Shown here: positions 48,202 through 54,822 of the stretch, piece after piece
How the letters are laid out: each line of letters opens with the position of its first letter
Numbering within the stretch: position 1 is the first letter of the stretch
Virus record (IMG/VR): IMGVR_UViG_3300044838_000023
Location: 1-55,647 of that record
Strand: one strand, 5' to 3'
Length of the DNA stretch: 55,647 bases
Source: a virus
The notes under the pieces: model-generated
Told to the model about the DNA's origin: nothing
Seen by the model: the letters and a program-made list of their open reading frames with translations, nothing else
Databases searched by the model: none
Made by a program: the position numbers and the translations under genes

Positions 48202-49056
48202 ATGATTACGCAGATGGAAGTATTCACCTCTGGTGTGACGACACCGCCATTCCCCATTGTGGATCAGGATGTCGGTTTGGATTCAATTCAAATCAAGAAC
48301 ATTGATGGTTTGGGTCCAGTTACGGCAAATGTCAACACGACAGAATACGGGTCGATTGACGGCGAGATCCTAACCGGCACGTCTATACCAAAGCGCAACA
48401 TCGTCATCACGGCCGCGTTGAACCCCAACTGGGCTTTGGGTCAGACTTTTGAGAGCGTACGACAGGTTCTCTACTCATATTTCATGACAGAGAACCAGGT
48501 TCGTTTGCGCTTCACAAGCACACATCTAGCACCACTTGAGATCATTGGTTATGTTGAGTCCTGTGAGCCAGACATGTTCTCCAAGGATCCGATTTACCAG
48601 ATCTCCATCATCTGCCCACAGCCATATTTCATGGCTGTTTCACCAACCTCGATTCAGGGCCTAACGCAAGCCTTCGCAACGCCTGTTGATGTCTTGGTTA
48701 ACTACGAGGGAAACGCAGACGCTGGATTTACCGTTGACGTAACCTTACCTAGTGGCGGAACAGCATTCAGCGGTGAGGCTCGTTTCATCAATGGAACACC
48801 AACAACCAAGATCGGTGTTGTCACTCCAATTGTTGTGTCGACAACATCATTTTTTCGCCTTAGCACCGTTCAAGGCGCAAAATTCGCTAGGCAGTATCCA
48901 ATTCCTACTGGTCTTCCAACGAATGTCTTAGGCAAGTGGGCGACTGGTGGCAGTTGGATTACGCTTCGAAAGGGCGTCAATAAGATCCAGATTCTAACCG
49001 CAACCGCAGGCCTGAGTTGGACGCTGTCATATTACGCACGCTATGGGGGTCTGTAA
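48202..49056 (+). CDS. distal tail protein (Dit-like)
   Basis: A 284-residue protein from ATG 48202, RBS GGAAGGAGG further upstream. DSIQIKNIDGLGPVTANVNTTEYG, GSIDGEILTGTSIPKRNIVITAAL and IQISIICPQPYF-like segments follow the siphoviral Dit pattern: N-terminal ring domain then a galectin-like half. It forms the hub at the tail tip. Stop overlaps the next start. Confidence 0.85.
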   Translation: MITQMEVFTSGVTTPPFPIVDQDVGLDSIQIKNIDGLGPVTANVNTTEYGSIDGEILTGTSIPKRNIVITAALNPNWALGQTFESVRQVLYSYFMTENQVRLRFTSTHLAPLEIIGYVESCEPDMFSKDPIYQISIICPQPYFMAVSPTSIQGLTQAFATPVDVLVNYEGNADAGFTVDVTLPSGGTAFSGEARFINGTPTTKIGVVTPIVVSTTSFFRLSTVQGAKFARQYPIPTGLPTNVLGKWATGGSWITLRKGVNKIQILTATAGLSWTLSYYARYGGL

Positions 49057-50171
49057 TGGATCTTTACGTGTGTGATGCGAACTGGTTGAAGACCGATCTG
49101 GTGGACTCGTTCGACTCGCTTATTTGGACTGATCGATACAATGCGTATGGCGACGTTACACTCACACTTCCGGATACTCCGGCGAATCGTGCTTTGATCA
49201 CCGAGGGCATATTTCTACACATGCCGCTGTCCACAACGATCATGTTGGTTGAAACCATAAGCATCAAGGATAGTGTGATCACCGCTACCGGAACGGATCT
49301 GGTTAACTTCCTGCGGAATCGGTTATTTCGTCTTGGCTGGCAGGGAACAACAGACGTGTGGCAGTCCATAGGAATTGCTGCATACTCTCTCATCAACACG
49401 ATCATGTCGTTGTTAGCGCAGCCTGGTACGTATCTCACTACTGGCCCAATCCTTACGAGCGCGCAGGGCACGAACGAAGTTATCCCACATTTAACGGTGT
49501 CAGCTACCGCACCAGGCTTACCGAACCCAGGCATTAACATCTCGATCCCTTATGGCAATCTCTATGACGCCATAAAATCGGTCGCTGATGCTGACAATCT
49601 GGGTTTCACGATGTATCCGCCAAGCATGACTGACGGAACAGGAAACATCACATTCAAGACGTACCGTGGTTTGGATCGAACAACGTCTCAGAGCACAAAT
49701 CCTCAAGTCATATTTGATCCGGCCCTTGACACGTTAACTGGGACTGAAGAACTACGGGACATCTCAGGTTATAAGAATGTGGCTTGGGTTTGGCCAAATG
49801 GAATCACGGCTCAAACGCAGGTTGGGGTGGCATACGCCCCAGGAGCCAATCTTCTTTCGAGTTGGCAGCGTCGGACCATCATGGTCGAGGCAACAGATGT
49901 AAATGTTCCTGACTACACCACAGCAAACCTTGCGCTAGTATTAACACAGCGTGGGAAGGATGCTTTGGCGAACAATAACTATTCTAGACTGTTGACCGGA
50001 CAGATTGTCCCACAAAATGGTTACTCGTACGGAACCGACTACAATCTAGGTGATATTGTTGAATTGCGGGGGCCGTCGGCAACTGCGCAAAAGGCGCGAA
50101 TCACTGAGTATATTCGTTCTCAGGATCCGACGGGGGAAAACGCATATCCGACACTTTCTGTCGTCGGCTAA
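49056..50171 (+). CDS. ReqiPepy6 Gp37-like tail-tip protein
   Basis: A 371-residue protein. ATG 49056 overlaps the Dit stop (TAATG); a longer frame into Dit is rejected. LIWTDRYNAYGDVTLTLPDT, NRLFRLGWQGTTDVWQ, YGNLYDAIKSVADADNLGFTMY and YNLGDIVELRG are typical of the tail proteins named after Rhodococcus phage ReqiPepy6 Gp37, which serve as the tail hub (Tal-like). Consistent with an actinobacterial host. Confidence 0.88.
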   Translation: MDLYVCDANWLKTDLVDSFDSLIWTDRYNAYGDVTLTLPDTPANRALITEGIFLHMPLSTTIMLVETISIKDSVITATGTDLVNFLRNRLFRLGWQGTTDVWQSIGIAAYSLINTIMSLLAQPGTYLTTGPILTSAQGTNEVIPHLTVSATAPGLPNPGINISIPYGNLYDAIKSVADADNLGFTMYPPSMTDGTGNITFKTYRGLDRTTSQSTNPQVIFDPALDTLTGTEELRDISGYKNVAWVWPNGITAQTQVGVAYAPGANLLSSWQRRTIMVEATDVNVPDYTTANLALVLTQRGKDALANNNYSRLLTGQIVPQNGYSYGTDYNLGDIVELRGPSATAQKARITEYIRSQDPTGENAYPTLSVVG

Positions 50172-50183
50172 AAGGAGGCCCGG

Positions 50184-50459
50184 ATGTTGAAGGAATGGCA
50201 GTTCAATATTCTCTTCTTCATCGGCACCGGAGGGGCTGTGTTCCTGCTGGTTGGTCCAGAATTTGGACTAAGCATCGCGGACAACCCAACGGCGTTGGCT
50301 GGGGTGGGCTCAATCCTGACTTATATTCTCACGCAGAAGAGTGCGCTGACGAAGAACGTCAAGCGGAAGAGCCGGCGTCGGCATGAAGAGGACGACGAGA
50401 ACGAGTCCGATAAGGAACCGTTCAAGAGTCCGTACGGAGAGAGCGGAGATGGAGGGTGA
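50184..50459 (+). CDS. two-span membrane protein, holin-like
   Basis: A 91-residue protein, RBS AAAAGGAGGC. Spans at about 8-28 (NILFFIGTGGAVFLLVGPEFG) and 36-52 (TALAGVGSILTYILTQ), then a highly charged cytoplasmic tail (KRKSRRRHEEDDENESDK). Resembles small phage holins or inner-membrane proteins after tail genes. A second holin is possible. Confidence 0.7.
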   Translation: MLKEWQFNILFFIGTGGAVFLLVGPEFGLSIADNPTALAGVGSILTYILTQKSALTKNVKRKSRRRHEEDDENESDKEPFKSPYGESGDGG

Positions 50460-51049
50460 TGGATACACGTCTTGGCGCACTGCTAGTTGGATGCGTCATC
50501 GGTTTCATACTCGGATACATCGTTCGATCTCTTCGCGAGATCAAAGCAAAGGTGGAAAAGGTGGATGAACACATCATGAATACGAAGCCGCATGGCGATG
50601 ATGGTTTCACCACTCCCGGGTGGCTGCAAAACATCGCGTTATTGGTTGTCGTTGCGATTACTGCTTGGTCGGCTTTCGCGAGCCAGCACAACTCAAATAC
50701 CATCAGTAGCCAGTCTGACTCGATCCAGAGTCAGCAGGATGCTTCTGACAAGCTTGTGGCCTGCAACCAGCAGTACCTTGCAGCTACAATTGCTGCGCTT
50801 AACGCTCGCACGACATTTAGTCAAGAGCAGAGCGCTGCGAATGTGAGCCTGCAGAAGTCGCTCAGTAACCTTGTTACGCTGTCGCTGAGGACGCCACCAC
50901 TAGGACCAGAGGCAGCAAGACAAGTGGTTGTCGGTTTCTCTGACGCGCTTAAGCACTTTCTCGATCTCAGTGCTAAGTCAGCAGACAAGGTAAGTGAGAA
51001 TCCGTATCCAACGGCTACTGGTCTTCTCGATTGCATCCATAAAAAGTAG
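50459..51049 (+). CDS. membrane protein with external coiled domain
   Basis: A 196-residue protein, ATG 50459 overlapping the previous stop, with GGAGG upstream. Span 1 about 6-24 (GALLVGCVIGFILGYIV), span 2 about 60-78 (NIALLVVVAITAWSAFA), then a Ser/Gln-rich coil (SQHNSNTISSQSDSIQSQQ) and a domain with paired cysteines. Likely part of the lysis or envelope group with the previous gene; a spanin-like role is speculative. Confidence 0.65.
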   Translation: MDTRLGALLVGCVIGFILGYIVRSLREIKAKVEKVDEHIMNTKPHGDDGFTTPGWLQNIALLVVVAITAWSAFASQHNSNTISSQSDSIQSQQDASDKLVACNQQYLAATIAALNARTTFSQEQSAANVSLQKSLSNLVTLSLRTPPLGPEAARQVVVGFSDALKHFLDLSAKSADKVSENPYPTATGLLDCIHKK

Positions 51050-51059
51050 GGGGACTAAA

Positions 51060-51284
51060 ATGATCGTGTTTCTAGTTGTCGTCATTGTGCTGATGGGTCT
51101 AACGATCCTCGCTATGGCGGCCAAGATGAGAAAGATCAGTTACCAAGGCGAGATCTTGGTCTTTGAGACCGACGAGAAGAAGACTTTCTCGATTGAACCA
51201 TTCGGTGACATCGACAAGCTGGATCAGCGGACAGACATCCGGTTGAAGGTTGTAAAAGCCTCCACAGGTGGGCCTCGCGAGTAA
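51060..51284 (+). CDS. small single-span membrane protein
   Basis: A 74-residue protein, ATG 51060 behind AGGGGGACT. N-terminal span (VFLVVVIVLMGLTILAMAA) followed by a small beta-like soluble part (SYQGEILVFETDEKKTFSI). The end of the gene overlaps the cassette promoter at 51274. Last gene of the late block. Confidence 0.7.
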   Translation: MIVFLVVVIVLMGLTILAMAAKMRKISYQGEILVFETDEKKTFSIEPFGDIDKLDQRTDIRLKVVKASTGGPRE

Positions 51285-51299
51285 AACGCGGGCTATAGT
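51274..51299 (+). promoter_or_regulatory. cassette promoter, CTCGCG-N14-TATAGT
   Basis: CTCGCG 51274-51279, fourteen bases, TATAGT 51294-51299, then GAGACCCCTACC and AAGGAGAACC before ATG 51323. First promoter of the mini-gene array. Confidence 0.75.
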
Positions 51300-51322
51300 G
51301 AGACCCCTACCTAAGGAGAACC

Positions 51323-51604
51323 ATGTTCAACCGAAAGCCCGTCAACCAGACCGCCTTCGATGAAGCGATCGCTAACGCGCTCCGCGAGCTGGCCGGTCAT
51401 GAAGCCGACACCGAGGCTTACCAGACAATCGTCACCCAACTAACCGCACTGAATGCGATCCAAACCACCAACAAGGATCGCGTCAGTAAGGAAACGCTGG
51501 CTGTCATTGCTTGTAACCTCGCTGGAATCATCATGATCGTCAGCCACGAGCACGTGAACGTCATCACATCGAAGGCTTTTGCACTGATCGGCAAGACACG
51601 CTGA
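51323..51604 (+). CDS. cassette mini-gene 1: small protein with C-terminal hydrophobic span
   Basis: A 93-residue protein, RBS TAAGGAGAACC. Acidic helical N-terminal 55 residues (FDEAIANALRELAGHEADTE), then a hydrophobic stretch (TLAVIACNLAGIIMIVS) and a short polar end. It has its own promoter and a 13-bp terminator downstream. Function is unknown. Confidence 0.75.
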   Translation: MFNRKPVNQTAFDEAIANALRELAGHEADTEAYQTIVTQLTALNAIQTTNKDRVSKETLAVIACNLAGIIMIVSHEHVNVITSKAFALIGKTR

Positions 51605-51636
51605 ACTAGTTACCACAGACTAGAGACCCCAAGAGC

Positions 51637-51679
51637 CAGAGTGCTTGTAGACCTAACCCGTTTACAAGTGCTCTGACTT
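51637..51679 (+). terminator. cassette terminator
   Basis: CAGAGTGCTTGTA (51637-51649), 13-base loop, TACAAGTGCTCTG (51663-51675), then ACTTTT. Thirteen pairs with two G-U. Longer than the others in the array. Confidence 0.8.
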
Positions 51680-51721
51680 TTAGGTTTAAACAGTCAAAAT
51701 GGGAGTGATTTGCTTTGGTCT

Positions 51722-51747
51722 CTCGCGAGAAAAACATGGGTAATAAT
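51722..51747 (+). promoter_or_regulatory. cassette promoter, CTCGCG-N14-AATAAT
   Basis: CTCGCG 51722-51727, AGAAAAACATGGGT, AATAAT 51742-51747, then GAGATCCCTACT. Preceded by GGTCT, the inverted partner of the GAGATCC behind the -10. Confidence 0.75.
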
Positions 51748-51775
51748 GAGATCCCTACTAAACTAAGGAACCATT

Positions 51776-51943
51776 ATGTCTGCCCACAAGACCATCATTG
51801 CCTCCTACGCTCTTATCGGTGCCGCTGTTGCCACCTCGCTCATCTATAACAAGATGCTCGAGCGTGACGCCAAACGGTTCACCAAGAAGATGGCGCAGGA
51901 CATGGATGACCTCAAAGCCAACATTGCCAACCTCGGCAAGTAA
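51776..51943 (+). CDS. cassette mini-gene 2: tiny membrane protein
   Basis: A 55-residue protein, ATG 51776 behind TAAGGAACC. N-terminal span (TIIASYALIGAAVATSLIY, about 6-24) and a charged helical tail (MLERDAKRFTKKMAQDMDDL). Own promoter and terminator. Function is unknown. Confidence 0.75.
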   Translation: MSAHKTIIASYALIGAAVATSLIYNKMLERDAKRFTKKMAQDMDDLKANIANLGK

Positions 51944-51950
51944 CAACTCA

Positions 51951-51983
51951 AACCTCAGCCACAATAACTTGTGGTTTAGGTTT
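51951..51983 (+). terminator. cassette terminator
   Basis: AACCTCAGCCACA (51951-51963), loop, TGTGGTTTAGGTT (51970-51982), one mismatch and one G-U, short T-run. The downstream gap to 52049 also holds a 13-codon frame from GTG 52030 with GGGGGAG before it, ending inside the next promoter; probably not a gene. Confidence 0.7.
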
Positions 51984-52049
51984 CGCAAAATAAACAAGCA
52001 GTATAAAAAATTGCCCGGGGGAGATTTCCGTGAAAAAGTTGATCATGCT

Positions 52050-52075
52050 CTCGCGGGATTTACATGGGTAATAGT
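52050..52075 (+). promoter_or_regulatory. cassette promoter, CTCGCG-N14-AATAGT
   Basis: CTCGCG 52050-52055, GGATTTACATGGGT, AATAGT 52070-52075, then GAGACCCCTACT. Identical over this span to the copy at 52354-52379. Confidence 0.75.
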
Positions 52076-52102
52076 GAGACCCCTACTAACAAAGGAAACG
52101 TC

Positions 52103-52309
52103 ATGCCCCAGAAAACGGTTTACGCAGACGACATTCTCGCTACCGACACCATCGAAATGGGAGGCGCGGAATTCTTCATCACAGACGTTATTATCAACAA
52201 CGCTGTCGATGGAGACGTCCACCTCACCATGCACCCGATCGGTTCAGAGAACTTGAAGTTCTACGCGTACCTGCCAAAACACTGGCCTACTACCATCCGT
52301 CGTAAGTAA
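52103..52309 (+). CDS. cassette mini-gene 3: small acidic soluble protein
   Basis: A 68-residue protein. ATG 52103 (RBS AAAGGAAACG) is the start; the longer frame from 52064 begins inside the promoter. Beta-rich, no membrane span (TIEMGGAEFFITDVIIN, DVHLTMHPIGSENLKFYAYL). The only clearly soluble product of the short promoter-linked cassettes. Function is unknown. Confidence 0.75.
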   Translation: MPQKTVYADDILATDTIEMGGAEFFITDVIINNAVDGDVHLTMHPIGSENLKFYAYLPKHWPTTIRRK

Positions 52310-52319
52310 CTACCTCAAG

Positions 52320-52350
52320 ACCTCGAGCCCCTAACACGGGCTTTAGGTTT
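52320..52350 (+). terminator. cassette terminator
   Basis: ACCTCGAGCCC (52320-52330), loop CTAACAC, GGGCTTTAGGT (52338-52348) with one mismatch and one G-U, then TT. Confidence 0.7.
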
Positions 52351-52353
52351 CAC

Positions 52354-52379
52354 CTCGCGGGATTTACATGGGTAATAGT
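52354..52379 (+). promoter_or_regulatory. cassette promoter, CTCGCG-N14-AATAGT
   Basis: CTCGCG 52354-52359, GGATTTACATGGGT, AATAGT 52374-52379, then GAGACCCCTACT. It begins only four bases after the previous terminator. Confidence 0.75.
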
Positions 52380-52406
52380 GAGACCCCTACTATCTAAGGA
52401 TTCCAA

Positions 52407-52559
52407 ATGAACAACACCCAGAAGCTCGCCGCTTCGACCGCTGTTACTGCCTTCGCCGCTGCTGCTACGTATTTCCATACGAAGAACAAGCGCGCGAAGA
52501 ATCGTAACAACGTTCGTCGCTACGGAGAATGGCTTGCCATCACCGGAACCACCGTCTAG
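52407..52559 (+). CDS. cassette mini-gene 4: tiny basic protein with hydrophobic N-terminus
   Basis: A 50-residue protein, ATG 52407 behind TAAGGATTCC. Alanine-rich hydrophobic stretch (LAASTAVTAFAAAATYF, about 7-23), then a very basic part (HTKNKRAKNRNNVRRYG). Own promoter and terminator. Function is unknown. Confidence 0.7.
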   Translation: MNNTQKLAASTAVTAFAAAATYFHTKNKRAKNRNNVRRYGEWLAITGTTV

Positions 52560-52567
52560 TAATCCTC

Positions 52568-52603
52568 AAAACCTCAGCCACAGAAACATGTGGTTTAGGT
52601 TTT
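52568..52603 (+). terminator. cassette terminator
   Basis: AAAACCTCAGCCACA, loop GAAACA, TGTGGTTTAGGTTTT; one mismatch, good T-run. Near-identical to the hairpin at 51951. Confidence 0.8.
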
Positions 52604-52604
52604 C

Positions 52605-52630
52605 CTCGCGAAAAAAACACGCCGTATAAT
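52605..52630 (+). promoter_or_regulatory. cassette promoter, CTCGCG-N14-TATAAT
   Basis: CTCGCG 52605-52610, seven A, CACGCCG, TATAAT 52625-52630, then GAGACCCCTACC. Perfect -10. Confidence 0.75.
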
Positions 52631-52656
52631 GAGACCCCTACCCGAAAGGAACCATC

Positions 52657-52836
52657 ATGAAGAAGTTCATTGACAACCTGAAGGCTCAAGCCGAAGCCAA
52701 CCCGCTCGCCGCAATGGCCGCCGCCGCCCTACTGTTCACCGCAACAGCCAAGCTGCTGGACGCCAATACCGCGCGCTCGTCCGCCCGGACCCATGCCCTC
52801 GAAGTCAATCGCCGAATCGCGAACTCCAACCGCTAG
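52657..52836 (+). CDS. cassette mini-gene 5: tiny membrane protein
   Basis: A 59-residue protein, ATG 52657 behind GAAAGGAACC. Hydrophobic Ala-rich span (PLAAMAAAALLFTATAKLL, about 16-34), Lys-rich N-terminus and Arg-rich C-terminal helix (ARSSARTHALEVNRRIA). Function is unknown. Confidence 0.75.
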   Translation: MKKFIDNLKAQAEANPLAAMAAAALLFTATAKLLDANTARSSARTHALEVNRRIANSNR

Positions 52837-52843
52837 TCCTCAC

Positions 52844-52871
52844 AACCATATCCTACACGGGGTATGGTTTT
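52844..52871 (+). terminator. cassette terminator
   Basis: AACCATATCC (52844-52853), loop, GGGTATGGTT (52860-52869), then TTT. Ten pairs with one G-U. Confidence 0.75.
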
Positions 52872-52873
52872 CA

Positions 52874-52899
52874 CTCGCGGGAAAAACATGGGTAATAGT
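52874..52899 (+). promoter_or_regulatory. cassette promoter, CTCGCG-N14-AATAGT
   Basis: CTCGCG 52874-52879, GGAAAAACATGGGT, AATAGT 52894-52899, then GAGACCCAAACCCCTAC, a leader with a small duplication. Confidence 0.75.
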
Positions 52900-52929
52900 G
52901 AGACCCAAACCCCTACAAAGGAGCCACAA

Positions 52930-53112
52930 ATGCCCAAGAACCCCGTCAAACCCGTCGCGAAGTTCGTTTCCCGCCACCGCGTTGCCATCGCCGTTGCCGC
53001 CACATTCACTGTGACGGTGATGCTGAATCGCACCGCCCTCAAGCAGCACAACGACTTCCTGAAGGACCACGACCTCTACGAAGCTTTCTACGCCCAGTTT
53101 GAAGAGGAGTAG
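52930..53112 (+). CDS. cassette mini-gene 6: tiny membrane protein
   Basis: A 60-residue protein; ATG 52930 behind AAAGGAGCC is the start (the longer frame from 52864 crosses the promoter). Basic N-terminus, span VAIAVAATFTVTVML (about 18-32), then an acidic helix (NDFLKDHDLYEAFYAQFEEE). Function is unknown. Confidence 0.75.
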   Translation: MPKNPVKPVAKFVSRHRVAIAVAATFTVTVMLNRTALKQHNDFLKDHDLYEAFYAQFEEE

Positions 53113-53119
53113 TCCCAAG

Positions 53120-53148
53120 ACCTAGACCATACACATGGTTTAGGTTTT
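53120..53148 (+). terminator. cassette terminator
   Basis: ACCTAGACCAT (53120-53130), loop ACAC, ATGGTTTAGGT (53135-53145), TTT. Eleven pairs, one G-U. Confidence 0.85.
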
Positions 53149-53173
53149 CATATTTGCCCAAATTGGAGGAACC

Positions 53174-53395
53174 ATGTCGACACTCAAGGAACGACTCGAA
53201 GCAACGCTCGGAGTCATCGACAGCAGCGATATTTCGCTAACAGAGTATGTTGTGCATCTCTACTACTTCTTCTCGTTCGAACGTCAGATCGTCAAGCGGA
53301 ACCGCGCACATCACAAGGCCGAGAAGCTTAAGCAGAAGATCGACGAGAATCTTGAGGTGTTCATCTTCCGCAAGCAGATGAGTGATCACCCATGA
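53174..53395 (+). CDS. small helical protein without own promoter
   Basis: A 73-residue protein, ATG 53174 behind TTGGAGGAACC. Charged helical sequence (SLTEYVVHLYYFFSFERQIVKR, HHKAEKLKQKIDENLEVF). No CTCGCG promoter lies between it and the preceding terminator, so it depends on read-through. Its TGA overlaps the next ATG. Confidence 0.7.
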   Translation: MSTLKERLEATLGVIDSSDISLTEYVVHLYYFFSFERQIVKRNRAHHKAEKLKQKIDENLEVFIFRKQMSDHP

Positions 53396-53673
53396 TGCCA
53401 CTTAACTCTTATGAGACGCACGTTCAATGTGACTGCGGTGGTACTCTTATCGTGATCGCCACACCAGATGACAATCTCCTTGCGCAAAGCCTAGATGACG
53501 AGAACTTCAACGTGTGGAAATACGAAGAAGTGTTGACCTTCAAGCACCGAGGAGAATTCACCAATCGCTGCTTGGAGTTCAAGAACGAAGTTGTAAAACT
53601 CATGCAAGAAGACACGCTGCGGCGAACACAGGGACTTCTGGGCCGGTTCATATCGCGCGAAATACATGGGTAA
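53392..53673 (+). CDS. small soluble protein ending within a promoter
   Basis: A 93-residue protein from ATG 53392 (or 53395), coupled to the previous gene. QCDCGGTLIVIATPDDN, then a helical C-terminal half. It ends ISREIHG, encoded by the promoter at 53652-53677. The other promoters, read in the same frame, give the similar SR(D/E)xHG-stop. Confidence 0.7.
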   Translation: MMPLNSYETHVQCDCGGTLIVIATPDDNLLAQSLDDENFNVWKYEEVLTFKHRGEFTNRCLEFKNEVVKLMQEDTLRRTQGLLGRFISREIHG

Positions 53674-53677
53674 TAGT
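53652..53677 (+). promoter_or_regulatory. cassette promoter, ATCGCG-N14-AATAGT
   Basis: ATCGCG 53652-53657 (one change from CTCGCG), CGAAATACATGGGT, AATAGT 53672-53677, then GAGACCCCTACC. Overlaps the end of the 53392 gene. Confidence 0.7.
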
Positions 53678-53701
53678 GAGACCCCTACCCTAAGGAATGC
53701 C

Positions 53702-53917
53702 ATGTTTAAGAACCGCGCAGCCCAGGTCACATTCGTCAAGACCCCGAAGTCCGACACCGAAACCACCAAGACCACCCGTCGTTACACCGACGCTGAGATC
53801 ACCATGATCAAAAGCGCCGCTAAGAACGTCGGTGTGTACTTGCTGGGTTCGGCCGTCGCACTCAAGTTCACGAGTGCGATCTGCACCATCGCCATCAACG
53901 CCGCACCCAAGAAGTAA
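53702..53917 (+). CDS. cassette mini-gene 7: small membrane protein
   Basis: A 71-residue protein, ATG 53702 behind TAAGGAATGCC. Polar Thr/Lys-rich N-terminal half (KTPKSDTETTKTTRRYTDAE), then a hydrophobic C-terminal span (VGVYLLGSAVALKFTSAICTI). Own promoter and terminator. Function is unknown. Confidence 0.75.
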   Translation: MFKNRAAQVTFVKTPKSDTETTKTTRRYTDAEITMIKSAAKNVGVYLLGSAVALKFTSAICTIAINAAPKK

Positions 53918-53924
53918 TCTCAAC

Positions 53925-53955
53925 ACCTAGACCACAAACACGTGGTTTAGGTTTT
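53925..53955 (+). terminator. cassette terminator
   Basis: ACCTAGACCAC (53925-53935), loop AAACAC, GTGGTTTAGGT (53942-53952), TTT. Same stem sequence as at 53120. Confidence 0.85.
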
Positions 53956-53978
53956 AACTTTAAACTAAGGAGACTAAA

Positions 53979-54359
53979 ATGCTTCGCAATCTGTTCGCTA
54001 CCTATATCATCGCTTCGCTTATGCTCCTGCTCGGAACGCTTCTCCCTTGGGCCAGCCTAATGGGTATATCTGTCGGTGGCTCAGACACCGACGACGGCAA
54101 GCTTATGCTTATTCTAGTGGGAGTTGTCGCAATCGCTGCGGTACTAGCACGTCGTCGCCCCAACGCTGCACAGGTCATTGGCCTCATTGGCTACGCTCTC
54201 GCGTTGGCTATGGGAATCTACGAAATCCACCACATCACCTCTCGGAGCCTTATGGGTATGCATCCGTCGGTGGGCTCGGGCCTTTGGATTGTTGTTGTCG
54301 GCTCAGTCATCGGTCTTGTCGGCAGCTTCCTCCCAACTAGTAAGAAGGTATCTGTTTAA
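53979..54359 (+). CDS. multi-span membrane protein
   Basis: A 126-residue protein, ATG 53979 behind TAAGGAGAC. Four predicted spans (about 7-27, 42-58, 67-83, 101-119) with short loops, e.g. LMLILVGVVAIAAVLA and SGLWIVVVGSVIGLVGSFL. No cassette promoter directly upstream. Similar small tetraspan proteins act in membrane stress or phage exclusion, but I recognise no specific family. Confidence 0.7.
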   Translation: MLRNLFATYIIASLMLLLGTLLPWASLMGISVGGSDTDDGKLMLILVGVVAIAAVLARRRPNAAQVIGLIGYALALAMGIYEIHHITSRSLMGMHPSVGSGLWIVVVGSVIGLVGSFLPTSKKVSV

Positions 54360-54380
54360 TATCCGGTCTACCCAATCTGA

Positions 54381-54406
54381 CTCGCAAGATTTACACGGCT
54401 CTTAAT
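54381..54406 (+). promoter_or_regulatory. diverged cassette promoter, CTCGCA-N14-CTTAAT
   Basis: CTCGCA 54381-54386, AGATTTACACGGCT, CTTAAT 54401-54406, then GAGACCAACTCTCACCCTACC. Same spacing, weaker -10. Confidence 0.6.
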
Positions 54407-54440
54407 GAGACCAACTCTCACCCTACCAAAGGAGATCCAA

Positions 54441-54638
54441 ATGTCCGACACCGAAACCGCAGTTAACACCGCAGGAGACGTCGTCAAGGAGATCGTCAAG
54501 GTCGCTACAATCGGAGCCGCAGTCACTGCCGCCGAGGTTGCTGGTGCCGTTGCGATCCTTCTCGTCGTCGGCCTCGTTGCCAACAAGCTGCAGGAGCGCA
54601 AGGCCAAGAAGAACGCCCTTACCGTAGTCCCCGAGTAG
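54441..54638 (+). CDS. cassette mini-gene 8: tiny membrane protein
   Basis: A 65-residue protein, ATG 54441 behind AAAGGAGATCC. Acidic N-terminus (SDTETAVNTAGDVVKEIV), long hydrophobic Ala/Val span (TIGAAVTAAEVAGAVAILLV, about 23-45) and basic tail (KLQERKAKKNAL). Own promoter and terminator. Function is unknown. Confidence 0.75.
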   Translation: MSDTETAVNTAGDVVKEIVKVATIGAAVTAAEVAGAVAILLVVGLVANKLQERKAKKNALTVVPE

Positions 54639-54647
54639 TCCCAACAG

Positions 54648-54678
54648 CCTAAGCCACATACACGTGGTTTAGGTTTTT
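54648..54678 (+). terminator. cassette terminator
   Basis: CCTAAGCCAC (54648-54657), loop ATACAC, GTGGTTTAGG (54664-54673), TTTTT. Ten pairs with one G-U and a good T-run. Confidence 0.85.
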
Positions 54679-54705
54679 GCCAAACTAACCCTGAAAGGGA
54701 AAACT

Positions 54706-54822
54706 ATGAACAACCGTCACCGCTATGGCTGTCTCAACTTCCTATTCGACTTGCTCATGATCTGCGTCACGGGCGGGTTATGGCTCATCTGGATCTTCTG
54801 CCGGGAGATGCGTAACCGATGA
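54706..54822 (+). CDS. tiny membrane protein
   Basis: A 38-residue protein, ATG 54706 behind GAAAGGGAAA. One span (FLFDLLMICVTGGLWLIWIF, about 12-31) between basic ends. It is followed by an overlapping ATG (ATGA), so it is coupled to the next gene. No cassette promoter directly upstream. Confidence 0.65.
   Translation: MNNRHRYGCLNFLFDLLMICVTGGLWLIWIFCREMRNR

Noticed and set aside
51700-51741. 14-codon frame ending LSREKHG at the promoter
   Set aside because: Too short and with no convincing ribosome site; kept only as evidence on promoter origin.
52064-52102. Starts at 52064, 52864 and 53666 giving a common MGNSET-type N-terminus
   Set aside because: These ATGs lie within the ACATGGGTAATAGTGAGAC promoter sequence, so the shared N-termini are translations of promoter DNA. 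The true starts follow the AAAGGA/TAAGGA ribosome sites.
51950-54680. Regularly repeated hairpins considered as a CRISPR array
   Set aside because: Spacing is irregular (about 230-800 bases), the repeats are terminator stems after genes, and the intervening DNA is coding.
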